From positions 28,139,208 through 28,203,207 of the forward strand of contig JAGTTD010000008.1 of NCBI GenBank assembly GCA_018398585.1: 64,000 nucleotides of DNA, read 5' to 3'. The notes under the pieces were generated by a model that made no database searches, had not been told where the DNA came from, and was given only the letters and a program-made list of their open reading frames with translations. How positions within the stretch are numbered: the first letter of the stretch is position 1; the number at the start of each line of letters is the position of its first letter. A program made the position numbers and the translations under genes. This DNA comes from Simmondsia chinensis (taxonomy: Eukaryota; Streptophyta; Magnoliopsida; Caryophyllales; Simmondsiaceae). Of this stretch, positions 22,606 to 34,803 are shown piece after piece.

Positions 22606-23190
22606 GTGAGTAAGAGTTATTTTTGTAGGGTTTAGGGTTTTGGTGCTCCAATGTATAATATCCGTTTGTTTCGTACCATTTCCTGAACATAGTGCATAGT
22701 ATTTGTTAGGGTTTAGGATTTTGGTGTTAGTGGCTTTGTGATTAGTGTTTTTTATTTGTGTAAAATGATCTTCTGCATGTTTTGTGGTTTTTTTCACGTA
22801 AAATCGACCTTTGTGGTATAATGAACTTGTGCATGTTTCATATGAGCAACCATACAGTGTGTAGGATTGGTTTTAATGGTGTAAAATCAACTTGTGTATA
22901 TGGTTTTTAAGTAAGTGGTTTATGAGCAACCATACAGTGTGTCTGATTGGGTTTAATGGTGTATAACCAACCTGTGTTTGTTTATGTTAAGTAATTAGTG
23001 GTGTATAATCGATCATACAGTGTGTAGGATTGGTTTTAAGGGGTGTATAACAAACTTGTGTTTGTGTATTATAAGTAATTAGTGGTGGTGTATAATCAAT
23101 CATACACTCTGTATGATTTGTTTCAATGGTGTAGAACCAAAGTGTGTCTGTTTGTGTTTAGTAATTAATGGTGTATTGCTTTTATTTCAG
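22606..23190 (+). other. 5'-UTR intron filled with palindromic repeats
   Basis: GTGAGT...TTTATTTCAG. From about 22800 it consists of four to five copies of a GTGTATAATC..TCATACAGTGTGTA..GATTGG unit related to those in the inverted repeats. The acceptor lies directly before ATG 23191. Confidence 0.7.
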
Positions 23191-24132
23191 ATGGCATTTT
23201 ACACACGTAGGAAGAGCCGTCCTGCAGTTGAGGTTGATTACATTTTCCCGAGGGGTTTCTGGAAATTCCTCCAAGTCAACCAAATAGGTTTGTCAACCAA
23301 GGTTGTTACGGAGATAAAGGAAATCTTGAAGGACGACGAAGCCAAGGTTTGACACTGTATCCATTTTAATTATGTTGACTTTTGACAATGACATTTATGA
23401 TCCCATATTAACTAAAAGTTTTTTGCATTACAGCTTGCCCTTGCCTCACAATACAATGTTGGGCATATGCTTAAGCTGAGTGAGACCAATGTCAGCTTCT
23501 GCCATAGTCTCATTCACGTTATCCTTCTCCAGCACGTGGCCAACCCCAATCCCGAGGAGTTATCATTCTTATTTGGTGGGAAGGTAGTGCACCTTGGGAG
23601 GAGGGAGTTTTGCATTCTCACCGGCTTGAGATATGCCAGTGTGGAAGATGTACGCGGTGGTCCCAACAGCCTGGTTGCCAAGTATGGCATGAGGGGGAGG
23701 ATGACTAGGCAGCAGCTTTTTGATGCATGCAGAACCTGCTCCATCATGGAGGACCAGGTTAAGCTTGCTGTTGCGTACCTGGTCGAGGGTCTACTGTTCG
23801 CCAAACGCAAGCGAACAGGCATTGACCCGAACATCCTGGCCCTCGTGGACGATGTGGACTCTTTCAATCGTGTTGCATGGGGATCCTTGAGCTGGAAATT
23901 CTTGGTGCGGAAGCTCAAGGATTTCGCTGCAAGAATGCACCACGGTTTGGAGAATACCTACTACGTCCACAGGTTCTACGATGTGGTTTCCATATTTGCC
24001 CTGGAAACCCTTCCAGAACTTGCCAAGGTTGGGGCGGTGAGGGTTGGCGACCAGCCTCTTGGGCGGATCCTTAACTGGAAGATGTCCTTTAAGGCTCCGT
24101 ACTCCGCTCTGCTCTCAACGGTATTTGATCAG
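23191..24132 (+). CDS. DUF1985-Ulp1 gene, exons 1-2 (DUF1985 domain)
   Basis: Exon 1 is 23191-23346 (52 codons), exon 2 is 23434-24132 (233 codons); both introns are phase 0 with GT-AG ends (AAG|GTTTGA; ATTACAG|CTTGCC; GATCAG|GTAATA). The ATG directly follows a splice acceptor, which decides the start. Residues about 60-210 fit DUF1985, a domain found in transposon-borne plant genes: PNPEELSFLFGGKVVHLG then RREFCILTGLRY is the diagnostic stretch, followed by a region rich in Leu/Val with YYVHRFYDVVSIFALE. No stop occurs in these exons. The domain's molecular role is not known; in plant MULEs it is commonly fused to a C-terminal Ulp1-type protease, as here. Confidence 0.85.
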
Positions 24133-24247
24133 GTAATAAATACACTATGTTGTTATTGTTTTACTAGTGTATGTTTCATATATTTTGGGTTAGAAGTGTG
24201 TTTTGTAATTTTACTAACGTGTATATGATGTATCTTCCTTTGATCAG

Positions 24248-25188
24248 CAATTGAATGCCGAACCGATTAGACTGACGAGTGCGGAAGCCGGTCAGCCTAA
24301 TCTACAAGGCATTCCCTATGCTGAGGATGCTGAGGAGGGGTTTCAATCTCCTGTTATGGCAATGCCAGCAGAACTTGGTGAGGAGCCAACCATTGGCAAC
24401 TCAACCTTCGTTTCTGGCACCCAGGGAGGACCCGTATCCTACGTCAACCAATTCGGAGGACCAAATGGTATGATCAATTGTTTTGTGTTTATTTAATCTC
24501 ATTTTTATCCGTGTGGATGCTATATTATTCAAATTTGCTGATTATGCCAATTTGGAGGACTTATTGCAGGTTATGGAGAGACTCGAAGCGATGGGTAAAG
24601 ATGTGCAAATGGTACGGATGCAGCTTGAAGCGCACCAGCAAATGCTGCAAATGTACGAACGATGATTTGAGGCTCAGGATGCACTGATTAAGGAGCTTCT
24701 CTCAGACCGTCAAGTGCAGGCCACATCGCCGCACTTATGTTCATCGACTTCCGCTCATCCATCCCCGATTGAGCAAGCCATAATAGTTTCTCCTGTACGT
24801 ACTGGGTAAGATACTAGATTCCTTGTTAGTGTCCCAATTTGTTATGTTTTCATGCATGTTGATGCTTATTGACTTTTGCTATGTGCTATGCCATCTAGGG
24901 CCGAGGAAAATGTCTTCGAGGAACCATCGTCACCGCATGTGGAAGGCGTTGAAAACTTGATGATATTGTCCGAGACAGTGTGTAGATTGGGGCAAGAGAG
25001 GAGGGACCCCAAGCCAAACCCCAAGTACAAAGGTGAGGAATGGACTGCGAAGGGTAAGAGCAAAGGAAAAAAATTACCCATCCTGGACCGGAGCCAGTTC
25101 TGCCCTTCAATCCATTCCAGCCTCCCTCCGACAAAGACATAGAAGATTTTGAAGATTTTTACAAAAGTTTCCACGCAACGGTCGCTAA
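24248..25188 (+). pseudogene. DUF1985-Ulp1 gene, middle exons with lesions
   Basis: Exon 3 starts 24248 after TTTGATCAG and encodes an acidic linker. Its donor is uncertain (GTATGA at 24468 gives phase 1, GTATCC at 24432 gives phase 0). Exon 4 (acceptor near 24549 or 24571, end 24805) encodes a heptad-like helix, VMERLEAMGKDVQMVRMQLE, probably a coiled coil, but a TGA at 24661-24666 interrupts it. Exon 5 (24899-25188) holds a Lys-rich segment, then a run of seven A near 25066-25072 where frame must change by one base to continue into DKDIEDFEDFYKSFHATVAK. The donor GTGAGT at 25189 fits. One stop plus one frameshift suggest the gene is dead, unless splicing differs from my reading. Confidence 0.6.
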
Positions 25189-26033
25189 GTGAGTGTGATT
25201 TTGCACGACGCTTTTTAATAATTTGTATGTAAATGTTTCTAGAATGCATCTTTCTTAGGTGTGTTTCAAGTAATTAGTGGTGTCTGAAATGAAATCATAC
25301 ACTGTGTATAATGTACTATAATGGTATCAAGTGAACTTACTCAGGTGTATTTTAATTAATTAGTGATAAATAATTTGTCATACACAATGTATGATAGGTT
25401 ATAATGGCATAAAATCAACTTTTGCTGTTTTATTTAAGTAATTAGGGATACAGTGGTCTGAAATCGAATCATACACTGGGTATGATGCGTTTTAATGGTG
25501 TAAAATGATTCGATTCAGGTGTATTTTAAGCAATTAGTGGTAAATAACTTGGCATACACAATGAATGATAGGTTTTAATGGCATAAAATCAACTTTTGCT
25601 AGTTTTTTCAAGTAATTACTGTTAGTGTTCTGAAATCGAATCATACACTGTATATGATTGGTTATAATGGTGTAAAATGAATTTATTCAGGTGTATTTCA
25701 AGCAATTAGTGGTAAATGACTTGTCATACACAATGTATGATAGGTTTTAATATCATCAAATCAACTTTTGCTGGTTTTTTCAAGTAATTACTGTTAGTGT
25801 TCTGAAATCGAATCATACATTGTATATGATTCATTATAATAGTGTAAAATGAACTTGTTTAGGTGTATTTCAAGCAATTAGTGGTAAATGACTTGTCATG
25901 CAGAATGTATGATAGGTTTTAATGGCATAAAATCAGATTTTGCTGGTTTTTTTAAGTAATTACTGTTACAGTGGTCTGAAATCATCTTTCTTATGGTATG
26001 CTTATATATCATGCTTGGTATTGTATATTACAG
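25189..26033 (+). other. Intron 5 built of inverted-repeat-type tandem units
   Basis: From about 25255 to 25985 the intron is four higher units of the same roughly 176-bp repeat that forms the left end of the element, in the same orientation. Ends GTGAGT...TATTACAG. Confidence 0.8.
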
Positions 26034-27235
26034 AGATTTGAAGACCCCCTTTAAGTTACCTAATGATCAACGAATGGATTTCTCTGTTTTGACTATGACG
26101 ACGGGTCAATTTTGGTATCGGTTGAGAAACGAGGACGCATGGCTTACTGATGAGGTATGTTTCCCATCATGATAGTTTCTCCGTGTGTCAACTAATAAGT
26201 AAAATCAACCTGTATTAAATCGACTTATGTTATTGTGTATTAAGTAAGTAAGTGTTGTATTACTAGTCATACACCGTGTATGGTTGATGGTAAAGGTGTA
26301 AAATCAACATGTGTTAGTGTGTTTTGAATAAAGAGTGGTGTATGATTAGTCATAGGGTTGAACTGTGTAAAATGAACTTGTTTATGTGTGTAAAATCAAC
26401 TTGTCTCAACTAATTAGTTTTGAATCACAGGAAATGGATGTAATTCTGCACTACATTTTGGAGAAGAAATATCAGTGGCCAGAGCAATTCGACCAGAGGG
26501 CAACATGCACGGACACAACGGTTGCTCCTCAATTTGGACCCCTACTAAAACAGATTCAAAACAGTGGAATCCCGCTTGAGTCAGCTTTTACTGATTTTGA
26601 TTCGTTGATCGTTAAGTTCCTTGCCGGGGATGCCACGTATGGGGTCAGCTGCCACAACGTGGATCGGATATACATGCCTATTAATCAACCTAATCAACAT
26701 TGGTTCCTTGCTGCCATCCATCTTAATGATTGGCGGATACAGGTATTTGATTCCTTGTACTCCGCCAAATCCAGGGCAGCAAGATTAGAACATGTGGAAC
26801 CAATTGCAAAATTGCTTCCACATGCTCTAGCGTTGATTAATTTTTGGGATGTCCGAAAGGACGTCGTACAGTTCAAGGGCAAGCCTTTCTCGGTAACTTA
26901 CAACTGGAATGAATGTCCACAGCAAAGGGGGTATGACATCTACTTCCCATGCAATTTTACTATTCCGTTCATTTGGACTTTTGGTTATGAAGTGGATGCA
27001 AAATAGTCATTACTTGCAATGATGTATAATTTCTGACTGTGGAATCTGTATTAATATTAACTGCAGGTCAGACTGTGGAATTTTTGTTATAAAGTTTATA
27101 GAATTTTTGCTGACCAAAGGACTGAGCATCTCCCAATGCACGCAAGCGCAGATGGGGAAATTGCGGCTGTATACTTCTATACACTTGTACAGACACGGAA
27201 GGAATAAACGGCTTCAAATGCATACATGTCAATAA
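26034..27235 (+). CDS. DUF1985-Ulp1 gene, exons 6-8 (Ulp1/C48-type cysteine protease domain)
   Basis: Exon 6 is 26034-26154, exon 7 is 26431-26930, exon 8 is 27067-27235. The protease follows the C48 (Ulp1/SENP) plan: His in PNQHWFLAAIHL (codon 26698-26700), Asp in IQVFDSLYS (26749-26751), a Gln in PQQRG (26920-26925) and the catalytic Cys in GSDCGIFVIKF (27074-27076). The Cys is only reached by splicing GGGG|GTATGA at 26930/26931 to TGCAG|GTCAGAC at 27066/27067; reading through the intron gives a stop at 27004-27006 without a catalytic Cys. Relatives cleave SUMO or similar proteins; the transposon copies have no proven substrate. Downstream of the Cys the C-terminus is short. These exons have no stops. 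Confidence 0.85.
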
Positions 27236-28366
27236 AATTACGTTATTCATTATACATTATTTTCATTAAACTGAAAATTGTATGTAATAAAAATGCATAC
27301 TTGTACCAAAGGATTTACATTGTATTCATTATATTGAAAGTTGTATGTAATATTGTATATTTCGATGTTGTTGTATGTTCCTATTGATGTATTTTCAAAT
27401 GGTGTAATAAAAATGCATACTTGTACCAAAGGATTTACATTGTATTTATTATATTGAAAGTTGTATGTAATATTGTATATTTCAATGTTGTTGTATGTTC
27501 CTATTGATGTATTCACACATGCAAAGGTTGTTATTAACAATTAAAACTCATCCTACACTGTTTATGATTGGTTATACACCACTAAGTACCTAAAACACAA
27601 TTGTAGAACTTGATTTTTCACCCATATAACTCATCATAAACAGCGTATTAATGGTGTGACACCAATAATTTTCAACAAACTTAAAAATACATGCACAGCC
27701 CGTGATTTTACCATACATAAAACTCGTCATACACTGTGTATGATACGTAGAACTTGACACACATTAAAACCCTGCATACAATTTGTATGACAAACTGAAC
27801 ATATATAACTGCTGGAACTACATACAGTTGTCCCTCTGCATATATTGTCTGTAAAGTGCATCCACTGCATGCATACAAAGTTCAAGATCCTTATCATGCA
27901 GATGAACTTCACACCATTACAACTCATCATACACCGTACACCATGTGTGATTGATCATACACCACTAATTGCTTGGTAGACCGTTGATGAAACATGATCC
28001 GTAGAAGTGCCACCTCTCTTTGTGTCAAAACTGTCACTGGCCCACCACCGCCACTGCTAGAGCCACTTACATTAGGAATTTAAACGGGTCGAGATATTGA
28101 GGAACCGTATACGCTTGGCTTCCTGTCCATCTCATCCCTTTATAGGGGGAGAACCGTGGGAGAGGGATATGATAAAGTAGGTGGTAGTTGAGGTTATTAA
28201 ATGTCTTGCTTGATAGTCCATTATGACCCATGAACATTCAATGTTCAACCACCAACCACCCCAACCGGTCAGCCTCATCCATATAAATAAACAAGGGCAT
28301 TTATATTGCTTGGTACACAATTTCATTGATAGTTGTGGCAATTATAGTGTAATAAATAAATTTACA
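27236..28366. other. 3' flank of the protease gene
   Basis: No gene. 27283-27522 is a direct duplication of about 120 bp (two copies of a TGCATACTTGTACCAAAGGA-containing unit), with AATAAA-like signals near 27231 and 27285. Degenerate single palindromic units appear at 27545-27580, 27725-27750 and 27920-27960. Confidence 0.6.
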
Positions 28367-29965
28367 GTTTGTTTCAATTACTTAGTGGTGTATTACTTAC
28401 CATACATAGTGTATGATAAGTATTAATGGTGTGAAATCAACTTGTACAAGTGTGTTTCAACTACTTAGTAGTGTATTGCTTACCATACATAGTGTATGAT
28501 GAGTCTTAATGGTGTGAAATTAACTTGTACAAGTATGTTTCAACTACTTAGTGGTGTATGACTTACCATACTTAGTGTATGACAAGTATTAATGGTGTGA
28601 AATCAACTTGTACAAGTGTGTTTCAACTACTTAGTAGTGTATGACTTACCATACATAGTGTATGATAAGTCTTAATGGTGTGAAATCAACTTGTACAAGT
28701 GTGTTTCAACTACTTAGTGGTGTATGACTTACCATACTTAGTGTATGACAAGTATTAATGGTGTGAAATCAACTTGTACAAGTGTGTTTCAACTACTTAG
28801 TGGTGTATGACTTACCATACTTAGTGTATGACCAGTATTAATGGTGTGAAATCAACTTGTATAAGTGTGTTTCAACTACTTAGTGGTGTATGACTTACCA
28901 TACTTAGTGTATGACAAGTCTTAATGGTGTGAAATCAACTTGTACAAGTGTGTTTCAACTACTTAGTAGTGTATTACTTACCATACATAGTGTATGATGA
29001 GTTTTAATGGTGTGAAATCAACTTCTACAAGTTTGTTTCAACTACTTAGTGGTGTATGACTTACCATACTCAGTGTATGACCAGTATTAATGGTGTGAAA
29101 TCAACTTGTACAGGTGTGTTTCAACTACTTAGTGGTATATTACTTACCATACATAGTGTATGACCAGTATTAATGGTGTGAAATCAACTTGTACAAGTGT
29201 GTTTCAACTACATAGTGGTGTATTACTTACCATACATAGTGTATGATGAGTATTAATGGTGTGAAATCAACTTGTACAAGTGTGTTTCAACTACTTAGTG
29301 GTGTATTACCTACCATACATAGTGTATGATGAGTATTAATGGTGTGAAATCAACTTGTACAAGTGTATTTCAACTACTTAGTAGTGTATTACCTACCATA
29401 CATAGTGTATGATGAGTTTTAATGGTGTGAAATCAACTTCTACAAGTGTGTTTCAACTACTTAGTGGTGTATGACTTACCATACTTAGTGTATGACCAGT
29501 ATTAATGGTGTAAAATCAACTTGTACAACTGTGTTTCAACTACTTAGTGGTGTATTACTTACCATACATAGTGTATGATGAGTATTAATGGTGTGAAATC
29601 AACTTGTACAAGTGTGTTTCAACTACTTAGTGGTGTATTACTTACCATACATAGTGTATGATGAGTATTAATGGTGTGAAATCAACTTGTACAAGTGTGT
29701 TTCAACTACTTAGTGGTGTATTACCTACCATACATAGTGTATGATGAGTATTAATGGTGTGAAATCAACTTGTACAAGTGTGTTTCAACTACTTAGTAGT
29801 GTATTACTTACCATACATAGTGTATGATGAGTATTAATGGTGTGAAATCAACTTCTACCAGTGTGTTTCAACTACTTAGTGGTGTATGACTTACCATACT
29901 TAATGTATGACAAGTATTAATGCTGTGAAATCAACTTGTACAAGTGTGTTTCAACTACTTAGTGT
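28367..29965 (+). repeat. 83-bp tandem array, about 19 copies
   Basis: Unit of 83 bp measured between successive starts (28450, 28533, 28616). It contains TTTCAACTACTTAGTGGTG, then CTTACCATACATAGTGTATGA and ends near GTGTGAAATCAACTTGTACA. Copies are very similar to each other, more so than the units in the inverted repeats, so this array expanded or homogenised later. Confidence 0.95.
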
Positions 29966-30314
29966 GGTGACACAGACCTGTGGACACCTTTGATGCTGAT
30001 ATGTGTGGCGATACACCATCCATGCATGTCGACATACATCGTAACACACTTGAAAAAGACATCAACCACTTAGAACACACAATTGGGACCAACTTCAAAT
30101 CAATTCATTGACAATTTTCATTACAGGAATATACAACAGTATGAAAATATGCACAATTTTCATTACCCTATTACATACACATCACAACCTTTCGACAATT
30201 TTCAGTACACTGGATACAAAGTAAATCCTATGGTAATGTACAATGTAAATCCTATGGTAAAATGAACTTATATAGGTATTCACAAGTAAAATTTATACAT
30301 TTGAAGACTGTAAG
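29966..30314. other. Spacer between the two convergent MULE genes
   Basis: No domain recognised. Short AT-rich near-repeats (TGACAATTTTCATTAC, AATCCTATGGTAA twice at 30222-30260). Probably 3' UTR sequence of one or both genes. Confidence 0.5.
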
Positions 30315-33027
30315 TTAATTTGGAGGAGGGACTTGAGATGGACGGCCGGAGTTGGATGAGGTGCATTCGCCACTAGGATGCAGAGCAATTGGATTCTTGC
30401 ATGTGGATCGGTTATGCCCGTGTTCCTTGCACCGAATGCACCTTTGATGAACACGCTCCTCACCGGCAGACGGAATACTCCTCTTCCGCCTCCTCCCAGA
30501 AGAGGTTCGCACGTCCGGTGGAAGAAGATTCATGTCAGCTACATCACGCGGGATACGCCAGTCACTTATGTGCGGCATCGGGTAGACGACACTTCTATAC
30601 GACTCGCACCAATTTTCTCTATTGTAGTACGGCGAGCACAAGTCATACAAAGCATAAGGACTATGCTGTACCACTGCTAACGCATGCTCACATGGAAGCT
30701 GCTCAAGCTGAAACCTGCGGCAGGTACATGTCCAGAGCGACATATCTATTACAAAGTTTTTCTCCCCATCGATGACGTCGAACGTATGATCATCAGCTCG
30801 CAATATCTGCATTACCACAATAATAGACAAACGCGTCAAACAACCAAGGTGCATGCAAAATACAAAAATATGAGAAAAATAAAAAAAATTAAAAAAAAAC
30901 AACAAAACATAAGCAACGAAACACTCGAAGGGCACCAAAATTAGCGGATTTCACACTCGAAGAGCACCAACATGCTATAAACATGCTTTGTAGTAGGGAT
31001 TAAACATGACAATATGTACGGAGCTTACCTTGGCTCTTCTTTCGTGAAACCACCACTGCAACAGTAGCCTACACTCATCAACAAGGGCTGTAATTGATAG
31101 CCACGTACCTTGACCAATACAGCATTCATGGATTCCGAAATGTTGGTCGTCATTATGTTGTACCGACGACAAGGGGAGGGGGAACGAGTCCACTTGTCCA
31201 GTCCTACATCTTCCAAGTAATCTTTAGCCCCGAGTACTGCACAACATAAACTGAAAAACAAACTATGGAATTCTTGAATGTTGTATGCTTTGGCTGCTTT
31301 GTAGTAGTACTGATCCAAATGCTTCCTGTTGCTCTTGAATTTGGCCTTCAAGTTGTTCAGCAAGTGGTACATGCAGAGCCCGTGAAATGTGTCGGGGAAA
31401 AGTTCTTCCACGACGCGTTGGATGCTTCGGTGTCTATCGGATACAATGACATGGCCAGCAGGCTCCCCAGTTACTTCCTTCAACCTACTGAGGAACCAAT
31501 GCCACGATGCATCATTCTCTGAATCACCGATGCCGATAGCAATCGGGAAAATTTGCTGGTTGGCATTGTGGCAAACGGCCATGAACAGAACACCCCGGTA
31601 CTTTCCCTTCAGATGTGTGGCGTCAATGCTCACAACCGGCCGGTAAAACCGGTACCCATTAAGTGAAGCATCAAACGCAATGAAGAGGTACTGAAACCTA
31701 CTTTCATCATCTGTCTGTAAATAAAATGTGGTACCGAGGTCAGTCTATTTGAGGACTTGCAGATGGGCAGGCAAGAATGCATACGACTCTTCAGCCGTAC
31801 CCAATCTAACATTGTCGTATGCAAACTCTCTCACCCTCCAAGCAACACTGTAGCTGATATCGACACCGTAGCAACTGCGGATGTCATCTATGACATCCCA
31901 TGGCTTGAACACTCTCCCGGGGTTCACAAGTTTCTTACGGACGCACTCCCCTACGACCCAACTGGTTGCCTGCCTGTGTCTAACAGTGGTGAGATCGCTA
32001 GGGTGGTTGTGGTTCTTTTCTACTTTTGTAACCATCCAGCAGCCACCATCTGCTACACACGTAGCCCGAACCCTCCATGTGCAGCCCTCTTGTGCGCAGC
32101 GGACAACTGTTAAGGATTTGTTCGACTTGTAGCTCCTGAATTCAAATTTTTCCCTAAGCGCAATCACTGCCAGGTTAGTCAACAAGTCCCTCTTCGTCAT
32201 AAATATTTGATTGACTTCAATATCCTCAACCATCCAGCCCTGCGCATATACCCCGTTAATCCGGCTCCTCTCATCACCGGAGCCAGCCTCATCATCAGAA
32301 CGAGGATCACCAGCAGCTTGGATGTCAGGGTGGATTCTGCATTCCGTTCCAATTCAGGTTCGACAATCAGAGGATCTTCACGGGAAATATTACGATGCTC
32401 GTAAGTGTGCCCCTCTGGAGGTGAGGAATCAGGTACAGTCGGTTGCACCTGGGATAAATTGATATTGTCCAAATTATCCCATGCACTTTGATTGGAATTT
32501 TCCCAATCTCCACCTGTTGCTATTGCCTCAACCGTCATAGTAGGCATGTTCAAATCTACATCAGATGCATCTACACGGGCTGCTTCTTCCATCCCCGCAT
32601 CCATACATCCACCAGAAGTCTCAGGAACCTCAGGGTGCGAACGGCCACTATTCTCGTCACCATCGGGAATTGTTTGAAAGGGAGTTCGTTGCCAATCGAA
32701 GCTAGGATTCCTGTCACCGGATGACTCTACAGTTACTATCAAAGGATGCTTCGCCCTATCTTCTTTGGCTAGTGCCTTCCAAAACATAACGGACCTATCG
32801 TCAACGACATCGTACAAGGGCACGACCGGAACGGCAGTGAAAGATTGAAAATGCATCTTTGAACCCGCATCCAGCTGAACACCAATAACCTCCGCCACAG
32901 TCCTTTGCAAACCAGCGAAGTCAGTTTTCTCATCCACAAAAATATAAGCCAATTTTTCACCAGCGTACTTTGCCCTCTCCCTAAAGTGGCCACCGTACAG
33001 AACGCATGCAATAGCAGCATCACCCAT
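30315..33027 (-). pseudogene. MuDR-type MULE transposase, three lesions
   Basis: Minus strand, two coding exons: 33027-31029 and 30806-30315, joined AAG|GTAAGC and ATGCAG|ATATTG. The ATG at 33027 lies two bases after an acceptor (GTCCACAG). Order: an N-terminal PB1-like region (YGGHFRERAKYAGEKLAYIF), an acidic linker, a MuDR N-terminal DNA-binding zinc domain (VVRCAQEGCTWRVRA and NHNHPSD), the MULE DDE domain with Asp in SIDATHLKG (about 31623), Asp in VSDRHRSIQ (about 31437), CMYH and Glu in NISESMN (about 31134), SWIM finger CTCRRFQ...CEHALAV, and a CCHC knuckle RCIRCKEHGHNRSTC. Lesions: frameshift near 32310-32330, TAG at about 31747, frameshift near 31095-31115. The DDE residues themselves are kept. 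Confidence 0.88.
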
Positions 33028-34448
33028 TACTGTGGACAAGAAAAAAACATGATATCAAAGCAAAATTGACATGAAACACACTAGGGTGGAATGAAAGTAC
33101 AGCATTGAAACTACTAAAAACGGTGTATGATTGGGTTAAAACCATAATACACAAATAACACTACTTTAAGAAAGAATACATGGTGTATGATTTGTGTTAC
33201 AGTCATAAACAAGTTCATCACACACCTTTTAAATCAATCACACACGGTCTATGGTTAAGGATACCACATTCTATACACGAAAGACACCAAAACAGGTTCA
33301 TCCTAGACCAATCAAAGCTATCATACACGGTGTATGGTAAACCATACACCATTCTGTACTTGAAATAAGTTCATCATACACCCTTTGAAGCTCTCATACA
33401 CAGTGTATGGTTTAATATGCCCCATTAGATACACAGTTAAAACCAATCATACATAGTGTATGATGGATTATTCACCAATAATTACTTAACATACACAAAC
33501 AAAACTTGGCTATACACCATAAAACCAATCCTACACAGTGTATGACTGATTACACACCATTAATTACTTAACATACACATACACATACACAGGCTGGTTA
33601 TACACCATTAAACCCAACCATACACAGTGTATGGTTGCTCATAAACTACTAATTACTTAAAGAACGTCTGCACAAATGGGTTATACACCATTAAACCCAA
33701 TCCTACACAGTGTATGACTGATTATACACCATTAATTACTTAACATACACATACACAGGTTGGTTATACGCCATTAAACCCAATCCTACACAGTGTATGA
33801 CTGATTATACACCATTAATTACTTAACATACACATACACAGGTTCGTTATACGCCATTAAACCCAATCATACACAGTGTATGGTTGCTCATAAACCACTA
33901 ATTACTTAAAAAACGTCTGCACAAGTTGGTTATACACCATTAAACCCAATCCTACACAGTGTATGATTGATTATACACCATTAATTACTTAACATACACA
34001 TACACAAGTTGGTTATACACCATTAAAACCAATCATACACAGTGTATGATTGATTATACACCACTAATTACTTAACACACACAAACACAAGTTGGTTATA
34101 CACCATTAAACCCAATCCTACACAGTGTATGACTGATTATACACCATTAATTACTTAACATACACAAACATAAGTTGATTTCACACCATTCAAACCTATC
34201 ATACACGGTGTATGATAGATCATACAGCACTATTTACATGAAGCACACCTAAACAAGTTGATTTCACACCATTAAAACCTATCATACACGATGTATGACT
34301 AATCATACACCACTAATGAGTTCAAACACACCAAAAGAAAGTTATAATACATCGTTTAAACCAATTATAAACCATAAACGACTTGTAACACACCGACCTC
34401 ATAGGACAAGGATACATTAACGACAATGTCAGCAAATGGTCATGTTAC
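33028..34448 (-). other. 5'-UTR intron of transposase gene, repeat-filled
   Basis: On the minus strand a donor GAAG|GTAACA lies near 34448 and the acceptor at 33030-33032. From about 33110 to 34330 the intron holds about 14-15 units related to the element's palindromic repeat (ACACAGTGTATGA, CACTAATTACTTAA on plus), inverted relative to the left half, so that read in gene direction the units have the same orientation as in the protease gene's first intron. Confidence 0.7.
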
Positions 34449-34803
34449 CTTCAATATCTGATCTGAAAACTGTGAAATGTGTGTAACGACTCAACGTTGA
34501 ACCTACAGCAATGCCACGAAGCTTCAAACACGATCTTAAAACGGCTTCTTCTTCTTCTTCTTCCGAGGGCCCAATGTAGCAGATTGAGAGAAAAATGAGA
34601 GAAAAATGGACTTGGGGAATTCAGATTAAGAGAAAAGTAACAAATACTATGAATAAGAGGTGAGTAAATGGGCGGAAAACGAGAAGAAGGGAGGAATAGA
34701 GTGAGAAGCAAGTTACATGATATAAAGTAAAAATATGTACTTTTGCATTAAATGAAGAGAGAGAAAATGGAGTGGAGAGGGGCTAAAGTACAGTAATCGG
34801 CTG
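34449..34803 (-). promoter_or_regulatory. Promoter/5' UTR region of transposase gene
   Basis: Single-copy sequence between the right inverted repeat and the presumed 5'-UTR donor. Contains a GAA/CTT trinucleotide run (about 34548-34562) and GAGAGA-rich parts that mirror the pyrimidine-rich leader of the protease gene on the other side, without close alignment. Confidence 0.5.

Noticed and set aside
23113..23190. Upstream ATG at 23113 as start of the DUF1985-Ulp1 protein
   Set aside because: It lies within repeat-filled intron sequence before the acceptor TTTATTTCAG; the ATG at 23191 follows the acceptor directly.
26386..27006. The 206-codon open frame as the natural C-terminal end of the protease gene
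   Set aside because: It starts inside an intron and runs into the next one; its last 25 codons are intronic and it lacks the catalytic Cys, which spliced exon 8 supplies.
28367..29965. CRISPR-like or centromeric satellite array
   Set aside because: There are no unique spacers between repeats, the unit is 83 bp of continuous repeat, and it lies inside a transposon and matches the transposon's other repeats.
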